From the NCBI GenBank assembly GCA_020636255.1, contig JACJYE010000003.1, positions 62,001-126,000 on the forward strand: 64,000 nt of DNA. Direction: 5' to 3'. The translations under genes and the position numbers were made by a program. Below are positions 19,130-27,828 of this stretch, in pieces. Numbering within the stretch: the first letter of the stretch is position 1; every line of letters begins with the position of its first letter. The stretch comes from Lewinellaceae bacterium. GTDB taxonomy: Bacteria; Bacteroidota; Bacteroidia; Chitinophagales; Saprospiraceae. The notes under the pieces were generated by a model. That model did no database searches. It was not told the origin of the DNA and saw only the letters and a list, made by a program, of their open reading frames with translations.

Positions 19130-19258
19130 GCATCTACCCCTCAGTTAACGGAAATAGCAACCTTCTGGCACACGCCCTTGGCCCGCCCCCCTTCCCGCCA
19201 AGGCTGTACCACGCGTTCGTTTTATAAGAGCACGATCGTTTTTATCAATTACTGCCCT

Positions 19259-21928
19259 ATGCGCTTATTCTTTTTCTTACTTGGGATGTATCTCCTGTCG
19301 GGCCTGCAAAAGGCCGGTAGCCCGGATGCTGCCCCTCCGCCGCCGGATACCGGCATACAGGCCGACGACAGCTATACCGTGGAAGAGCTCGTCCAGGATA
19401 TCTTCGTGCACGGCACCTGCAACACCATTTCCAATATCAAGGCCATAGGCGAAAAAAAAGGTATCGGGTATTTTGAGAACGGGCAGTCTAGCATAGGCAT
19501 GAGCCGGGGCATCATCATCGCTACCGGCCCCATCCAGAATGCACAGGGCCCCAATAACGCCACCGACGAAAGCGGCAATTTTTACGATGACAGCGGCGAC
19601 CCCGACCTCAACCAGCTCGCCACCGGCCAGGTAAAGGACGCCGTCGGCATATCGTTTGACTTCACCCCGCTCGATTCCTTCGTCACTTTCCGCTATGTTT
19701 TTGCATCCGAAGAATACTGCGAGTTCGTCGGCAGCATCTATAATGACGTTTTTGGCTTTTTCATCTCCGGGCCCGGCATCAACGGCAGCTTCTCCAATGG
19801 AAGCGAGAACGTGGCCCTCATTCCCGGCACCGACGATTATGTAAGCATCAACTCCGTCAACCACGAGCAGAACCAGGCCTTTTACATCCATAATGAGCTG
19901 GTGGATGACGCCGTGGCCTGTGGCCTGAACATCTTTCAGGATAATTACAACACCGAGATCGAATACGACGGCTTTACCCGCATTCTGACCGCCTTGTTAA
20001 AGCTTAGGCCCTGTGAGACCTACCACATCCGCCTCGTCGTTGCCGATGTTGGCGACAACTTCTACGACTCGGCCGTTTTCCTGGAAGCTGAGAGCTTCAA
20101 CCTGGGTGGTGAAGTGGAGGCATCTGCCGGCACCGGGATCAGCCCGTCGGCCCCTTCTCTCGAAGGATGCCAGGATGCCTACTTCGTGTTCAGGCGAAGC
20201 CCGGGGGCCAGCACCGCCTTCCCGCTGACCGTCAATTTCTCCGTTTCGCCGCTAAGCACCGCACTGGAAGGCGTGGACTTTGAACCTTTGCCAAACCAGG
20301 CCACCATTGCTTCCGGAGCTTCCCTGGTCCAACTCCCCGTTTACCTGATCAACGACGGCATCGATGAACCGATCGAAGATATCATCCTCGAACTGGACAT
20401 TCCCTGCGCCTGTTTCACCGACACGGCCCGCATGTTCATCGGCGAACCCCCACCCATGGCCATCGAGCTGGCTGATGTCGCTATCTGTGAGAATGGCAGC
20501 AATGAGCTGCGGCCGTCGATAGAAGGGGGGGTGCCTGAATACACTTACCTGTGGAGCGATGGCCGCACCAGCCCTACGCTGAATGTAACGGCCGATGGGC
20601 CGCTCACATACAGTGTCACGGTTTTCGATGCCTGCGGCAACAGTGTGGCCGACAGCGCCAGCCTACTGCTGGTAGCCCCGCCGGAAGGCATACTCGACGG
20701 TGAAGCGGAGATCTGCGAGGGCGATACGGCGTTCCTGCCGGTTACCTTCACAGGTACGCCGCCCTGGTCCATCACCTACAGCGTCAACGGCAACGTGCAG
20801 CCTGCGATAAGCGGCATATCCTCGCAGAACTACGGCCTGCCCGCCACCCTCGCAGGCACGTACGCACTACTGGCGGTGCAGGATGCAGGTTGTGAAGGTT
20901 ACGCCTCTGGTTTTGCCCAGGTGTCTGTCAATGCCATCCTGATCGATGCCGACGTACAGCATGTCTCCTGTTTTGGAGGTTCTGATGGCCGTATCAGCGT
21001 GAGCCTGAGCGGCGGCACTCCGCCTTTCGACTACTCCTGGATGAACGGGCAAAGCGGCACTCTTCAGCTCGGCAGCCTGTCGGCCGGCACCTATTACCTC
21101 ATCGTAACGGATGCCGCCGGATGCCGCAAAGTGGCGCCCATAGAAGTGAGCGCCCCCTTGCCCCTTGCTGGGGTAACCCCCGACTGCGCCCTGCTGGCCG
21201 AAGGAAGGCTGGAGCTGAGCGCTACCGGCGGCACTCCCCCCTATCTCTATTCCATCGACGGGGCCACCTTTTTTAACGAGGCTTTTCTCAACGGGCTGGA
21301 AGCCGGGCAGGAGTTCAACCTGAGCATACAGGATGCCGCCGGATGCCTGTTTGAACAGGCGTTCCTGATGCCGCAAGCCTACGGGCAAATGGTAACGCTG
21401 CCGGAAGAGCTGGAGCTCAAACTGGGAAGGAATTACAGGCTGGAGCCCGCGATCAGCCTCCCGGAATCCCTCATAGCCAACATTCGCTGGACGCCTACGG
21501 CCAACCTGAGCTGCTTCGACTGCCTGTCGCCCGAGCTGCTTGCACTGGAAGAGCACGTATATACCATACGCATCACCGATGCGTTCGGCTGTTCGGCCGA
21601 AGCCTCCGTGGCCATCCGGATCAATCCGGATATAGACCTGTACGTGCCCACCGCTTTCTCCCCCAACGGCGACGGCAACAACGAGCGCTTCACGCTTTAT
21701 GCCAATACCTACCAGGCCCGGGAAGTGATCAGGTTCCAGGTCTACGACCGCTGGGGCGGCCTGCTCTTTGAAAACGAACATTTTCTGCCCAACGATGAAG
21801 CGGAAGGCTGGGACGGCACCGCCAAAGGACAAGCGGCCGGCCCTGGAGTTTATACCTATTGGGCTGAGGTGGAACTAATTACCGGCGATAAGAAAATAGT
21901 GGCCGGGCATGTGGTGCTGTTGAGGTAA
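19259..21928 (+). CDS. Choice-of-anchor L surface protein with SprB-like repeats and type B T9SS domain
   Basis: The start at 19259 begins a signal peptide (MRLFFFLLGMYLLSGLQKAG); the mature protein brings the total to 889 aa. Residues about 40-290 match the choice-of-anchor L domain (SRGIIIATGPIQNAQGPN, VTFRYVFASEEYCEFV, NDVFGFFISGPGING). A Calx-beta-like region and immunoglobulin/PKD-like modules follow, including a SprB-type repeat (VSCFGGSDGRISV ... GGTPPFDYSW). The C-terminus (VPTAFSPNGDGNNERFTLY ... RWGGLLFEN ... GVYTYWAEV) is the gliding-motility-associated CHU_C/type B T9SS sorting domain, known to be exported with SprP/PorP-type partners. Probably a cell-surface adhesin. Confidence 0.92.
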   Translation: MRLFFFLLGMYLLSGLQKAGSPDAAPPPPDTGIQADDSYTVEELVQDIFVHGTCNTISNIKAIGEKKGIGYFENGQSSIGMSRGIIIATGPIQNAQGPNNATDESGNFYDDSGDPDLNQLATGQVKDAVGISFDFTPLDSFVTFRYVFASEEYCEFVGSIYNDVFGFFISGPGINGSFSNGSENVALIPGTDDYVSINSVNHEQNQAFYIHNELVDDAVACGLNIFQDNYNTEIEYDGFTRILTALLKLRPCETYHIRLVVADVGDNFYDSAVFLEAESFNLGGEVEASAGTGISPSAPSLEGCQDAYFVFRRSPGASTAFPLTVNFSVSPLSTALEGVDFEPLPNQATIASGASLVQLPVYLINDGIDEPIEDIILELDIPCACFTDTARMFIGEPPPMAIELADVAICENGSNELRPSIEGGVPEYTYLWSDGRTSPTLNVTADGPLTYSVTVFDACGNSVADSASLLLVAPPEGILDGEAEICEGDTAFLPVTFTGTPPWSITYSVNGNVQPAISGISSQNYGLPATLAGTYALLAVQDAGCEGYASGFAQVSVNAILIDADVQHVSCFGGSDGRISVSLSGGTPPFDYSWMNGQSGTLQLGSLSAGTYYLIVTDAAGCRKVAPIEVSAPLPLAGVTPDCALLAEGRLELSATGGTPPYLYSIDGATFFNEAFLNGLEAGQEFNLSIQDAAGCLFEQAFLMPQAYGQMVTLPEELELKLGRNYRLEPAISLPESLIANIRWTPTANLSCFDCLSPELLALEEHVYTIRITDAFGCSAEASVAIRINPDIDLYVPTAFSPNGDGNNERFTLYANTYQAREVIRFQVYDRWGGLLFENEHFLPNDEAEGWDGTAKGQAAGPGVYTYWAEVELITGDKKIVAGHVVLLR

Positions 21929-22058
21929 GTGCCTGGACAAAATATGTTGCCGGTTGCGGTGGCCAGGCGAAGGCCGAAGCCACTGAAATGGCCGGAGGAC
22001 AAGCCTGATCACCCCGTCTCCAAATCACCATATCACCCGATCTTTCTGCCATGCTCCA

Positions 22059-22703
22059 TCATCCTTGGATCAGCAGGCTATCGACGGGGGCGAGCAGGCC
22101 GTTATCCGTTTCCACTACGACGGTCCAGCCTACTGATTGGGCCATGAAACGTATCACGTCGAGCATCTGGTTGCCCTGGCGGCGGGCCTCATCCAGCAGG
22201 CCGCTCTCTTCAGCTTTCTGGCGGAGCACCTCTTTGGCGCTTTGGTTGAGCCGGGTGTAATCTTCAGGGGTAAAGCTATTGAAGAAGCTCTCATCCAGGT
22301 TTTTGTAGGCTACCTGATGGTCGATCGCCAGGATCTTGGGCTGCGGCAGGTTGCGGACCACAAGCTGCTGGCGGGCACTGTCGACACTCAGGTGGATGCC
22401 TTCCATATCATAACCCACCAGTACCCTGCCCGTCACCTGCAGGATGGCCTTTTTGGAAAAACCCCAGGTGGATGGGAAGGGAAGATAAACCGTAAATTTC
22501 TTGATGTTCGTCTCATCGTAAAGCTCGGAAAAGTTACCTTCCACCGTCACCAGCTTGCAAACCTTTTCTACCTTTTCCAGGAGCACTACCGACTGAGAAC
22601 GCGATACTTCTTCCGCCTGGCGCTGGTAAAACCAGCTTGCCAGCCAGGCGCCAAGGCCAAATACGGCCAGAACACCCAATATGGCAAATACCTTTTTGAT
22701 CAT
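22059..22703 (-). CDS. DUF4230 family membrane-anchored protein
   Basis: A 214-aa protein with one N-terminal membrane helix (VFAILGVLAVFGLGAWLASWFY) and a soluble part matching the DUF4230 pattern (EKVCKLVTVEGNFSELYDE, GRVLVGYDMEGIHLSVD, LPQPKILAIDHQ). The topology suggests an inner-membrane anchor with a periplasmic domain. The biological role of the family is unknown. It is converging on the anchor-L gene and lies 75 bp downstream of the DUF3108 gene on the same strand. Confidence 0.85.
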   Translation of the reverse strand: MIKKVFAILGVLAVFGLGAWLASWFYQRQAEEVSRSQSVVLLEKVEKVCKLVTVEGNFSELYDETNIKKFTVYLPFPSTWGFSKKAILQVTGRVLVGYDMEGIHLSVDSARQQLVVRNLPQPKILAIDHQVAYKNLDESFFNSFTPEDYTRLNQSAKEVLRQKAEESGLLDEARRQGNQMLDVIRFMAQSVGWTVVVETDNGLLAPVDSLLIQG

Positions 22704-22778
22704 GAGGGTAAATTAAAACAGGATCCCCGGAAGTGAGCCGGCAATCCTGCTGTCTGTGTATTATTATTACTTAAAGCC

Positions 22779-23645
22779 CTACTCGTCGCCGGGCTCAAAT
22801 TCGTACCTCAGCCCCTTGTATTCCTTGAGGACGGCCTTCACAGAACCAACGGAGACAGGCGATTCGATCATAAGCGGGATCTTGTTCTCGTCGTCAGAAG
22901 CCCAGACCGTCATCTCAGCGCCTTCGCCGAAAACGTAACCGGAAATGACCTCCGGGCTAAACTTGATGGTATTGAGGCGGCCCAGGCCCTTGATCTTTTT
23001 GTCTTTCTCCTTGCCCATATATTTCACCTGTAAAGGCCATATCTCTTTATCCATGAAGATCTTGATGGGAAAAGCGGCGCCGGACTGCAAGGCGTCAAAG
23101 TCGACATTGCGCGTATAATAAATGATAGACAGGATATCGTGCATGCAATTGTCGATGGGGTACTCAGCCATCTCTGCGGCGTCCTTGGTCTTGCCCCGCA
23201 GCGAAAAGGCCTTTTTCCCTTGCTGGTCGAAGGTGACCTTATCATAAAGCCTGTACTTGCCTTCCTGGACATCGCGGATAGACATCACCGGGAGCAGCGT
23301 GTTTTTATCTACATAGGTATCGTAGCGGTCCTTTACCTTATAAAACCATTCGTAGGACTTATAGGTGCTACCAACAGCCGAGAGGTGGTACTGATCTTTG
23401 GTCTCCTTCACCCTGAATACGACCTCCCCTGCAGACAGCCATACGAAGTTCCAGTTGTAGTACAGCTTATAGGTGATCGTCTCTCCATGCTGGAATGCGT
23501 TGTTCGCGATCGAGCAGGTGTTTACCATGGCCTGCCGCGGGGCGCCCATTCCGCTATCCCATGCCGGCCTTTCTGGGGGTGTGAAAGCCATGAGAAAGAT
23601 CAGTACAGCACTTAACAGGCTCATTCTGAACAACATCATTCTCAT
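22779..23645 (-). CDS. DUF3108 family protein, exported
   Basis: A 288-aa protein with a signal peptide (MSLLSAVLIFLMAFTPPE). The mature part matches DUF3108 (GETITYKLYYNWNFVWLSAGEV, LSAVGSTYKSYEWFYKVKDRYDTYVD), a beta-rich periplasmic domain of unknown function. The annotated start overlaps the 3' end of the flippase-like gene by 92 bases; a shorter start is unlikely because it would remove the signal peptide. Confidence 0.85.
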   Translation of the reverse strand: MRMMLFRMSLLSAVLIFLMAFTPPERPAWDSGMGAPRQAMVNTCSIANNAFQHGETITYKLYYNWNFVWLSAGEVVFRVKETKDQYHLSAVGSTYKSYEWFYKVKDRYDTYVDKNTLLPVMSIRDVQEGKYRLYDKVTFDQQGKKAFSLRGKTKDAAEMAEYPIDNCMHDILSIIYYTRNVDFDALQSGAAFPIKIFMDKEIWPLQVKYMGKEKDKKIKGLGRLNTIKFSPEVISGYVFGEGAEMTVWASDDENKIPLMIESPVSVGSVKAVLKEYKGLRYEFEPGDE

Positions 23646-24618
23646 AACCTAATGATTTTAAGACGTTTGTTTTGACGATAAAAATCAACCCAAGTAACGC
23701 GGGCAAACAGAGGTTTATTATAAATAATGCAAAGGTGGCGGCCAGGATCCCACCCTTATGCGGGCTGTATGCGCTCCATAAGAAGAGGGCCGTTTCACCC
23801 CGCACCAGCAAGGCCAATGTGGGTGGAAGAGGAACACTGGTTTGTACCAAAAATATCGTCCCGATGCCGGCAAACGCTGCTATCGGGGGGATATAAACGC
23901 CAAAAAAAGCCAAAAGCCCGAAGTACTGCAGGCTGTATACCGAATACCTCAGGGTGGCCAGCAGCAAGGCCCGGGCCAGCAGCCCTCGCCCATAGCGCCT
24001 AAGCAGCAACAAGCTGCGCAACACGCGCTTAGGCATGCCAAGGCGCTGTGCAAGCCTGGGGATGCGCCGCAGGTTGAAAAAAAACGCAAACAGAACCGCC
24101 ACAACCACTACCGCCGCACCTGTCCAAATTACGGCATTTTGCTTTATGCCGCCAGGCAGCGCCCCCAGGAAAAATGTAGCCTCAACCACCCCTACGCTCA
24201 GAATAACCAAAAGCTGGGCCAGGCTGCCTCCCGCCATGGCCACCATCGCCTTCGGCCTCAGCGGCGCAGGTACCGCCAATACCCTCCCTGCATACTCGCC
24301 TACCCTGTTGGGGGTAAAGAGTGAAACGGAAACGCCAATGATCACAGCCCGGAAGGCCTGCCCGAAAGGAAGCCTGTGAAAAGGGCTGAGCAGGTATCGC
24401 CACTTCTGGGCCTCCAGGCACCAGTTGGCCGGCAGCAGCAACACCACCATGGCCAGCCAGAACCACTGCCCTTGCTCTAATTGCCGCCCCCATGCCCGCC
24501 ATAGTTCTTCCGCCCCCTGGCGCCCAAAGGATTGCTCATATATCGTGAACAACAAAAAAACGGCAATGGCGGCCTTAACGGCCCAGTTAAGTATTGCGTA
24601 CAACCGTTTATTCCGCAT
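23554..24618 (-). CDS. Lysylphosphatidylglycerol synthase TM region / flippase-like membrane protein
   Basis: A 354-aa polytopic protein with about eight membrane helices (for example AVKAAIAVFLLFTIYEQ, WLAMVVLLLPANWCLEAQKW). The family motif LLPANWCLEAQKWRYLL followed by GxxxxLFTPNRVGEYAGRV is typical of the UPF0104/AglD/MprF-transmembrane group, which flips or transports lipids. The catalytic MprF aminoacyl-transfer domain is absent. The last 30 residues overlap the DUF3108 gene in another frame and look unlike the rest, so the true C-terminus may be shorter if a base is miscalled. Confidence 0.85.
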   Translation of the reverse strand: MRNKRLYAILNWAVKAAIAVFLLFTIYEQSFGRQGAEELWRAWGRQLEQGQWFWLAMVVLLLPANWCLEAQKWRYLLSPFHRLPFGQAFRAVIIGVSVSLFTPNRVGEYAGRVLAVPAPLRPKAMVAMAGGSLAQLLVILSVGVVEATFFLGALPGGIKQNAVIWTGAAVVVVAVLFAFFFNLRRIPRLAQRLGMPKRVLRSLLLLRRYGRGLLARALLLATLRYSVYSLQYFGLLAFFGVYIPPIAAFAGIGTIFLVQTSVPLPPTLALLVRGETALFLWSAYSPHKGGILAATFALFIINLCLPALLGLIFIVKTNVLKSLGYENDVVQNEPVKCCTDLSHGFHTPRKAGMG

Positions 24619-24708
24619 AAATTTCCGCTTTAAAACCCCTGCTACCGCCGCCCTTCTGAAAACAAAAGCTTTGAAAGCATTTGTTTTGTCAGCTAATTCC
24701 TGCTACCT

Positions 24709-24716
24709 TGCGGGAA
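24709..24716 (+). promoter_or_regulatory. Possible -7 element for ruvC
   Basis: TACCTTGC resembles TAnnTTTG, and a TTTG lies about 20 bases upstream. It would put the transcript start near 24722, downstream of the in-frame ATG at 24425 and upstream of the TTG at 24740. Confidence 0.4.
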
Positions 24717-24739
24717 GCCATGGCCCAAAATACGACGAA

Positions 24740-25303
24740 TTGAAAGAGCAACAAGAAAAGTATCGCCTGCTTGGCGTAGACCCCGGCACTAATATCCTGG
24801 GTTACGCCATTGTGGAAGTGGAGCAGAAAAAACTGCGCCTGCTCGACATGGGCGTTATCTACCTCAAAAAACTGGAGGAACAACAGGAAAAACTCCAGCA
24901 CATCTTCGAACGGCTCCAAAGCATAATCGAGATCCACCGGCCCACTGAAATGGCCATCGAAGCACCCTTCTTCGGCAAGAACCCGCAATCTATGCTCAAA
25001 CTGGGGCGGGCACAGGGCGTCGCCATCGCCGCAGCTATGACTAAAGGCGTCGGGATAACGGAATACTCTCCCAAAAAGATCAAACAATCTGTGACCGGCA
25101 ACGGCAATGCTTCCAAGGAACAGGTCGCCGCTATGCTCGCCAATATCCTTGACTTCCAGATCGGCGGCCACTACCTCGACGCCACCGATGCCCTCGCCAC
25201 CGCTGTTTGCCACTTTTACCAATCCGGCAGCATGCTACAGGGTAAAAAACGCTATTCCGATTGGGGAAGTTTCCTAAAGGATAACCCGGGAAGGAAGGGG
25301 TAA
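24740..25303 (+). CDS. ruvC: Crossover junction endodeoxyribonuclease RuvC
   Basis: The RuvC homology begins at LLGVDPGTN, so the start is taken as the TTG at 24740 (187 aa; E. coli RuvC is 173). The only in-frame ATGs lie far upstream, antisense to the flippase-like gene. Catalytic acidic residues are visible in GVDPGTN, AIEAPFFGKN and the C-terminal DATDALATAVCH. RuvC cleaves Holliday junctions with RuvAB during recombination and repair. It is divergent from the membrane-protein gene and converges on the HIT gene. Confidence 0.93.
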   Translation: MKEQQEKYRLLGVDPGTNILGYAIVEVEQKKLRLLDMGVIYLKKLEEQQEKLQHIFERLQSIIEIHRPTEMAIEAPFFGKNPQSMLKLGRAQGVAIAAAMTKGVGITEYSPKKIKQSVTGNGNASKEQVAAMLANILDFQIGGHYLDATDALATAVCHFYQSGSMLQGKKRYSDWGSFLKDNPGRKG

Positions 25304-25389
25304 AGTGGTTGTTGGTTGTGGGGCAGTAGCGTAACTATGGGCTGCATCGTTTGCAAGGCCTTTCAGGCTATGCCCTGAATATACGGCTG

Positions 25390-25455
25390 CATGGCCTAAT
25401 GGTTTCATGCTTGGGAGTATCCTGGCTTAGAAGCAATGAAAAAACCATGAGGCCA
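25390..25455. repeat. Dispersed palindromic repeat, copy 2 (convergent gene ends)
   Basis: Imperfect inverted repeat with arms CATGGCCTAATGGTTTCAT and ATGAAAAAACCATGAGGCC around TTGGGAGTATCCTGG (25411-25425). That core is the reverse complement of the one at 13923-13937. It lies between the 3' ends of ruvC and the HIT gene. Confidence 0.6.
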
Positions 25456-25499
25456 TGAGACAATGGAGCCGTGAAACCCTACTACGCTACTACCCCTGA

Positions 25500-25904
25500 T
25501 CACCTCAGCTGCTGGTATGCCTCGCTGATGCGGACGGCAAGGGCCGCGAGTTCCTCAGAGGGAATGGCAAGCTTCTCTTTACCGAAATTCATATCTCCAA
25601 TCTGCTGGAGCGGGATAAGGTGGACGTGGGCGTGGGGCACCTCCAGGCCGATGACCGAAACGCCGATGCGCTTGCACGGGACAACCGCCTGTACCGCTTT
25701 GGCAACTCGTTTGGAAAAGGCCATCAGGCCGGCCAGGTGCTCGTCTTCCAGGTCGAAAATATAGTCTATTTCTTTTTTAGGGATGGCCAGTGTATGGCCA
25801 GGCACGAGCGGGTTAACATCGAGGAAGGCCAGAAAGTGCTCTGTTTCCGCTACCTTATGTGCGGGGATGTCTCCCTGTATGATCCTGGAGAAAATACTAG
25901 CCAT
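25500..25904 (-). CDS. HIT family protein (histidine triad nucleotide hydrolase)
   Basis: A 134-aa cytoplasmic protein of standard family length. The histidine triad PHAHVHLIPL lies near residue 90, preceded by the conserved FLDVNPLVPGHTLAIPK. Such enzymes hydrolyse purine nucleoside phosphoramidates or related nucleotide conjugates. It is 19 bp downstream of greA on the same strand and probably co-transcribed with it. Confidence 0.93.
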   Translation of the reverse strand: MASIFSRIIQGDIPAHKVAETEHFLAFLDVNPLVPGHTLAIPKKEIDYIFDLEDEHLAGLMAFSKRVAKAVQAVVPCKRIGVSVIGLEVPHAHVHLIPLQQIGDMNFGKEKLAIPSEELAALAVRISEAYQQLR

Positions 25905-25923
25905 GGGCTGAAGCTTTAAAGAG

Positions 25924-26406
25924 CTATGACAAAGAAATATCTACCACTTCGAATTCAATGTTCCCGTTAGGGGTCTCCACTACGGCGATCTCGCCAACGG
26001 ATTTGCCCAGCAAACCCTGGCCCATAGGCGATTTTACGGAAATCTTCCTGGCTTTCAGGTCCGCTTCCTGTTCAGCTACCAGTTTATAGGTCACCTTCTT
26101 ACCCGTCTTCACATTTTTAATGGTCACATTGGAAAGCACGGTAACCCTGGAGGAATCCAGCTGGCTCTCGTCCAGAATGCGGGCATTGGCAAGGGTCTTT
26201 TCCAGGTCGTTGATCTTCAGCTCCAGCATGCCCTGAGCATCTTTTGCAGCATCGTATTCCGCATTTTCCGATAGGTCGCCTTTCTCGCGAGCCTCAGCAA
26301 TGGCCTTTGCCACATCAGCACGGCCTTTAGTCTTAAGTTCTTCCAAATCACTTTTCAGGCGATTATAGCCATCGCGAGTCAGATAATTATATCCAGACAT
26401 AGTCAT
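25924..26406 (-). CDS. greA: Transcription elongation factor GreA
   Basis: A 160-aa protein of typical length: an N-terminal coiled coil (YNRLKSDLEELK ... REKGDLSENAEYDAAK, including the acidic tip DLSENAEYD) and a C-terminal FKBP-like domain (SPMGQGLLGKSVGEIAVV). GreA stimulates transcript cleavage by backtracked RNA polymerase. The start could be MTM or the ATG two codons later (26400). The leader contains hairpins at about 26437-26460 and 26496-26519 and a terminator-like hairpin further upstream. Confidence 0.96.
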   Translation of the reverse strand: MTMSGYNYLTRDGYNRLKSDLEELKTKGRADVAKAIAEAREKGDLSENAEYDAAKDAQGMLELKINDLEKTLANARILDESQLDSSRVTVLSNVTIKNVKTGKKVTYKLVAEQEADLKARKISVKSPMGQGLLGKSVGEIAVVETPNGNIEFEVVDISLS

Positions 26407-26536
26407 TTATTTTCTTTTACCTTGTCGCCTACATCCCCTGCCGCTGGCTGAAAACACCAGCGCCCGCAGTTACCAACTTGAAAGGAGGAAGGCCAGGGGT
26501 GAACACCGGGTTACACCCCATCCATGTAGCGATATA

Positions 26537-26584
26537 AAAGGCAAGAACGCTTCTGCGAGCCGTTGCAGAAACGTTCTTGCCTTT
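26537..26584 (-). terminator. Strong hairpin terminator of the PorV-like operon
   Basis: AAAGGCAAGAACG (26537-26549) pairs perfectly with CGTTCTTGCCTTT (26572-26584), with an inner CTTCTGC/GCAGAA stem. In the minus direction it is followed by TTTTATA. It lies 105 bp past the stop of the PorV/PorQ-like gene. Confidence 0.8.
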
Positions 26585-26593
26585 ATTACTACG

Positions 26594-26624
26594 CAAAAAT
26601 AGGAATTATCAGCGAACAATTCAA
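26594..26624 (-). promoter_or_regulatory. Candidate greA promoter upstream of the hairpin
   Basis: On the minus strand TTG (26624-26622), 20 bases, then TATTTTTG (26601-26594) matches the TAnnTTTG consensus. Transcription would start just at the hairpin 26584-26537, which suggests attenuation of greA or a coincidental match. Confidence 0.5.
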
Positions 26625-26688
26625 GGCTTAAGGCCGGAAGGCCGATAAAATAGGGATAGGCGGCCCGGCCTTTAAGCGCTTATCCGGA

Positions 26689-27741
26689 TCAGATATTGAA
26701 ACGGATGCCGATGTTATGCGTGCCGTCCCATACTTTGGTAGCACGGTAGGCATAATCGATGGAGAACCGGACTTTGTTGTTCTCCTTGCTCAGCGGAACC
26801 GATACGGAAGCGCCTGCGCTCAGTCCGGTGTAAATGGGTGCTTCCACTTCGCTCTCGTTACCCAGCTCGTAGCGATAGCCGCCGCGAAGCATGAACATGT
26901 CCTTGAGCGAATATTCCAGGCCGCCACCGACCTGGTCTCTGGAGAACGAGTTGGAAGTGAAGTTACCCAGTACCGTCAGGCGGTGTACATCACCCAGCAG
27001 GAAGTCATAAGACAGGCCTATGTCCAGCGTTGAGGGCAATTCGAAGTCGGCCGGGCGCTGGGCGTACGTCAGGTTATAACCGCCGTTGTTGGGGGCGGGG
27101 CCTGAAGTAGAGAGGCCTTGTCCGCCGTACTTCATACGGGAGCCGATATTGCGCAGCGAGATGCCGAACTTAAAGTTATCCTGCGGGCCGGTTACGTACT
27201 GGACACCGGCATCGATACCGAAACCAAAGGAAGTGATGTCCTTAATGGACTCGGAAATGCCCCGGAAAAGGACGCCCACCGAGACCTTGTTATCGAAAGT
27301 GTGCGAATAACCAAGCGCGAGGTTGAAGAAGTTGGGGGAGTAAGTGGTCCCCGTTCCTTCCGGCTGGTCTTCCGTCGTCACCTCGATGTCGCCAAAGTCG
27401 ATGGAGCTCAAGCTGATGCCGAAGGCGCCGTGGTCGCCCACCCTCTGAGCGACGCCAAGGGCGTTGAGGCCTATATCAGTGCCTTGCAGGTATATAGCAT
27501 GGCCCAGAGACACCTCGGTTTTATTGATCCGGGACAGGCCGGCGATGTTGATCCGCATCGCTTCTACGCCGGAGGTAAAGGAGGTATTCATAGAGTGAAG
27601 GCCGGCGCTGACGGGGAAGGCGTTCAGCAGTAATTGCCCTGCCCCGGCTTCGCCCTGCCGGTCGGGGTTGCCGGCCAGAGCCGTATCAGCAACCGCCACC
27701 AGTAGCGCGAATGTCAAAATCAGGTATAAAAGCTTGTTCAT
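26689..27741 (-). CDS. PorV/PorQ family outer-membrane beta-barrel protein
   Basis: A 350-aa protein with a signal peptide (LYLILTFALLVAVADTALAG). It shows the PorV/PorQ (UPF0164) signatures: an early AGLHSMNTSFTSGVEAMRIN segment where the GNPA-like block sits, then alternating beta strands (YSHTFDNKVSVGVLFRGISES), ending in an aromatic strand with HNIGIRFNI. PorV of the T9SS is an outer-membrane barrel that carries cargo from the translocon to the attachment complex. Being last in an operon after a TonB receptor and a huge secreted protein, this copy may serve that cargo specifically. Confidence 0.85.
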   Translation of the reverse strand: MNKLLYLILTFALLVAVADTALAGNPDRQGEAGAGQLLLNAFPVSAGLHSMNTSFTSGVEAMRINIAGLSRINKTEVSLGHAIYLQGTDIGLNALGVAQRVGDHGAFGISLSSIDFGDIEVTTEDQPEGTGTTYSPNFFNLALGYSHTFDNKVSVGVLFRGISESIKDITSFGFGIDAGVQYVTGPQDNFKFGISLRNIGSRMKYGGQGLSTSGPAPNNGGYNLTYAQRPADFELPSTLDIGLSYDFLLGDVHRLTVLGNFTSNSFSRDQVGGGLEYSLKDMFMLRGGYRYELGNESEVEAPIYTGLSAGASVSVPLSKENNKVRFSIDYAYRATKVWDGTHNIGIRFNI

Positions 27742-27828
27742 ATAGTCTTTTTTTTGAAGCCCGCTTTCGGGCAGGGCCCGAAAGCGAAGCTTCTATAATT
27801 TTCAAAGGTTGGATCAAAACGCGCCGGC

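Larger units (their letters stand above)
18875..19258. other. Intergenic region between divergent genes rpsP and the anchor-L gene
   Basis: It holds the rpsP promoter and leader hairpin and a MITE-like hairpin near 19.1 kb. The 130 bases before the ATG at 19259 show no clear TAnnTTTG promoter. An open frame crosses it on the plus strand, but it lacks coding character and starts upstream of the real signal peptide. Confidence 0.6.

Noticed and set aside
24425..24739. N-terminal extension of RuvC from the ATG at 24425
   Set aside because: The extension is antisense to a good membrane-protein gene and unlike RuvC.
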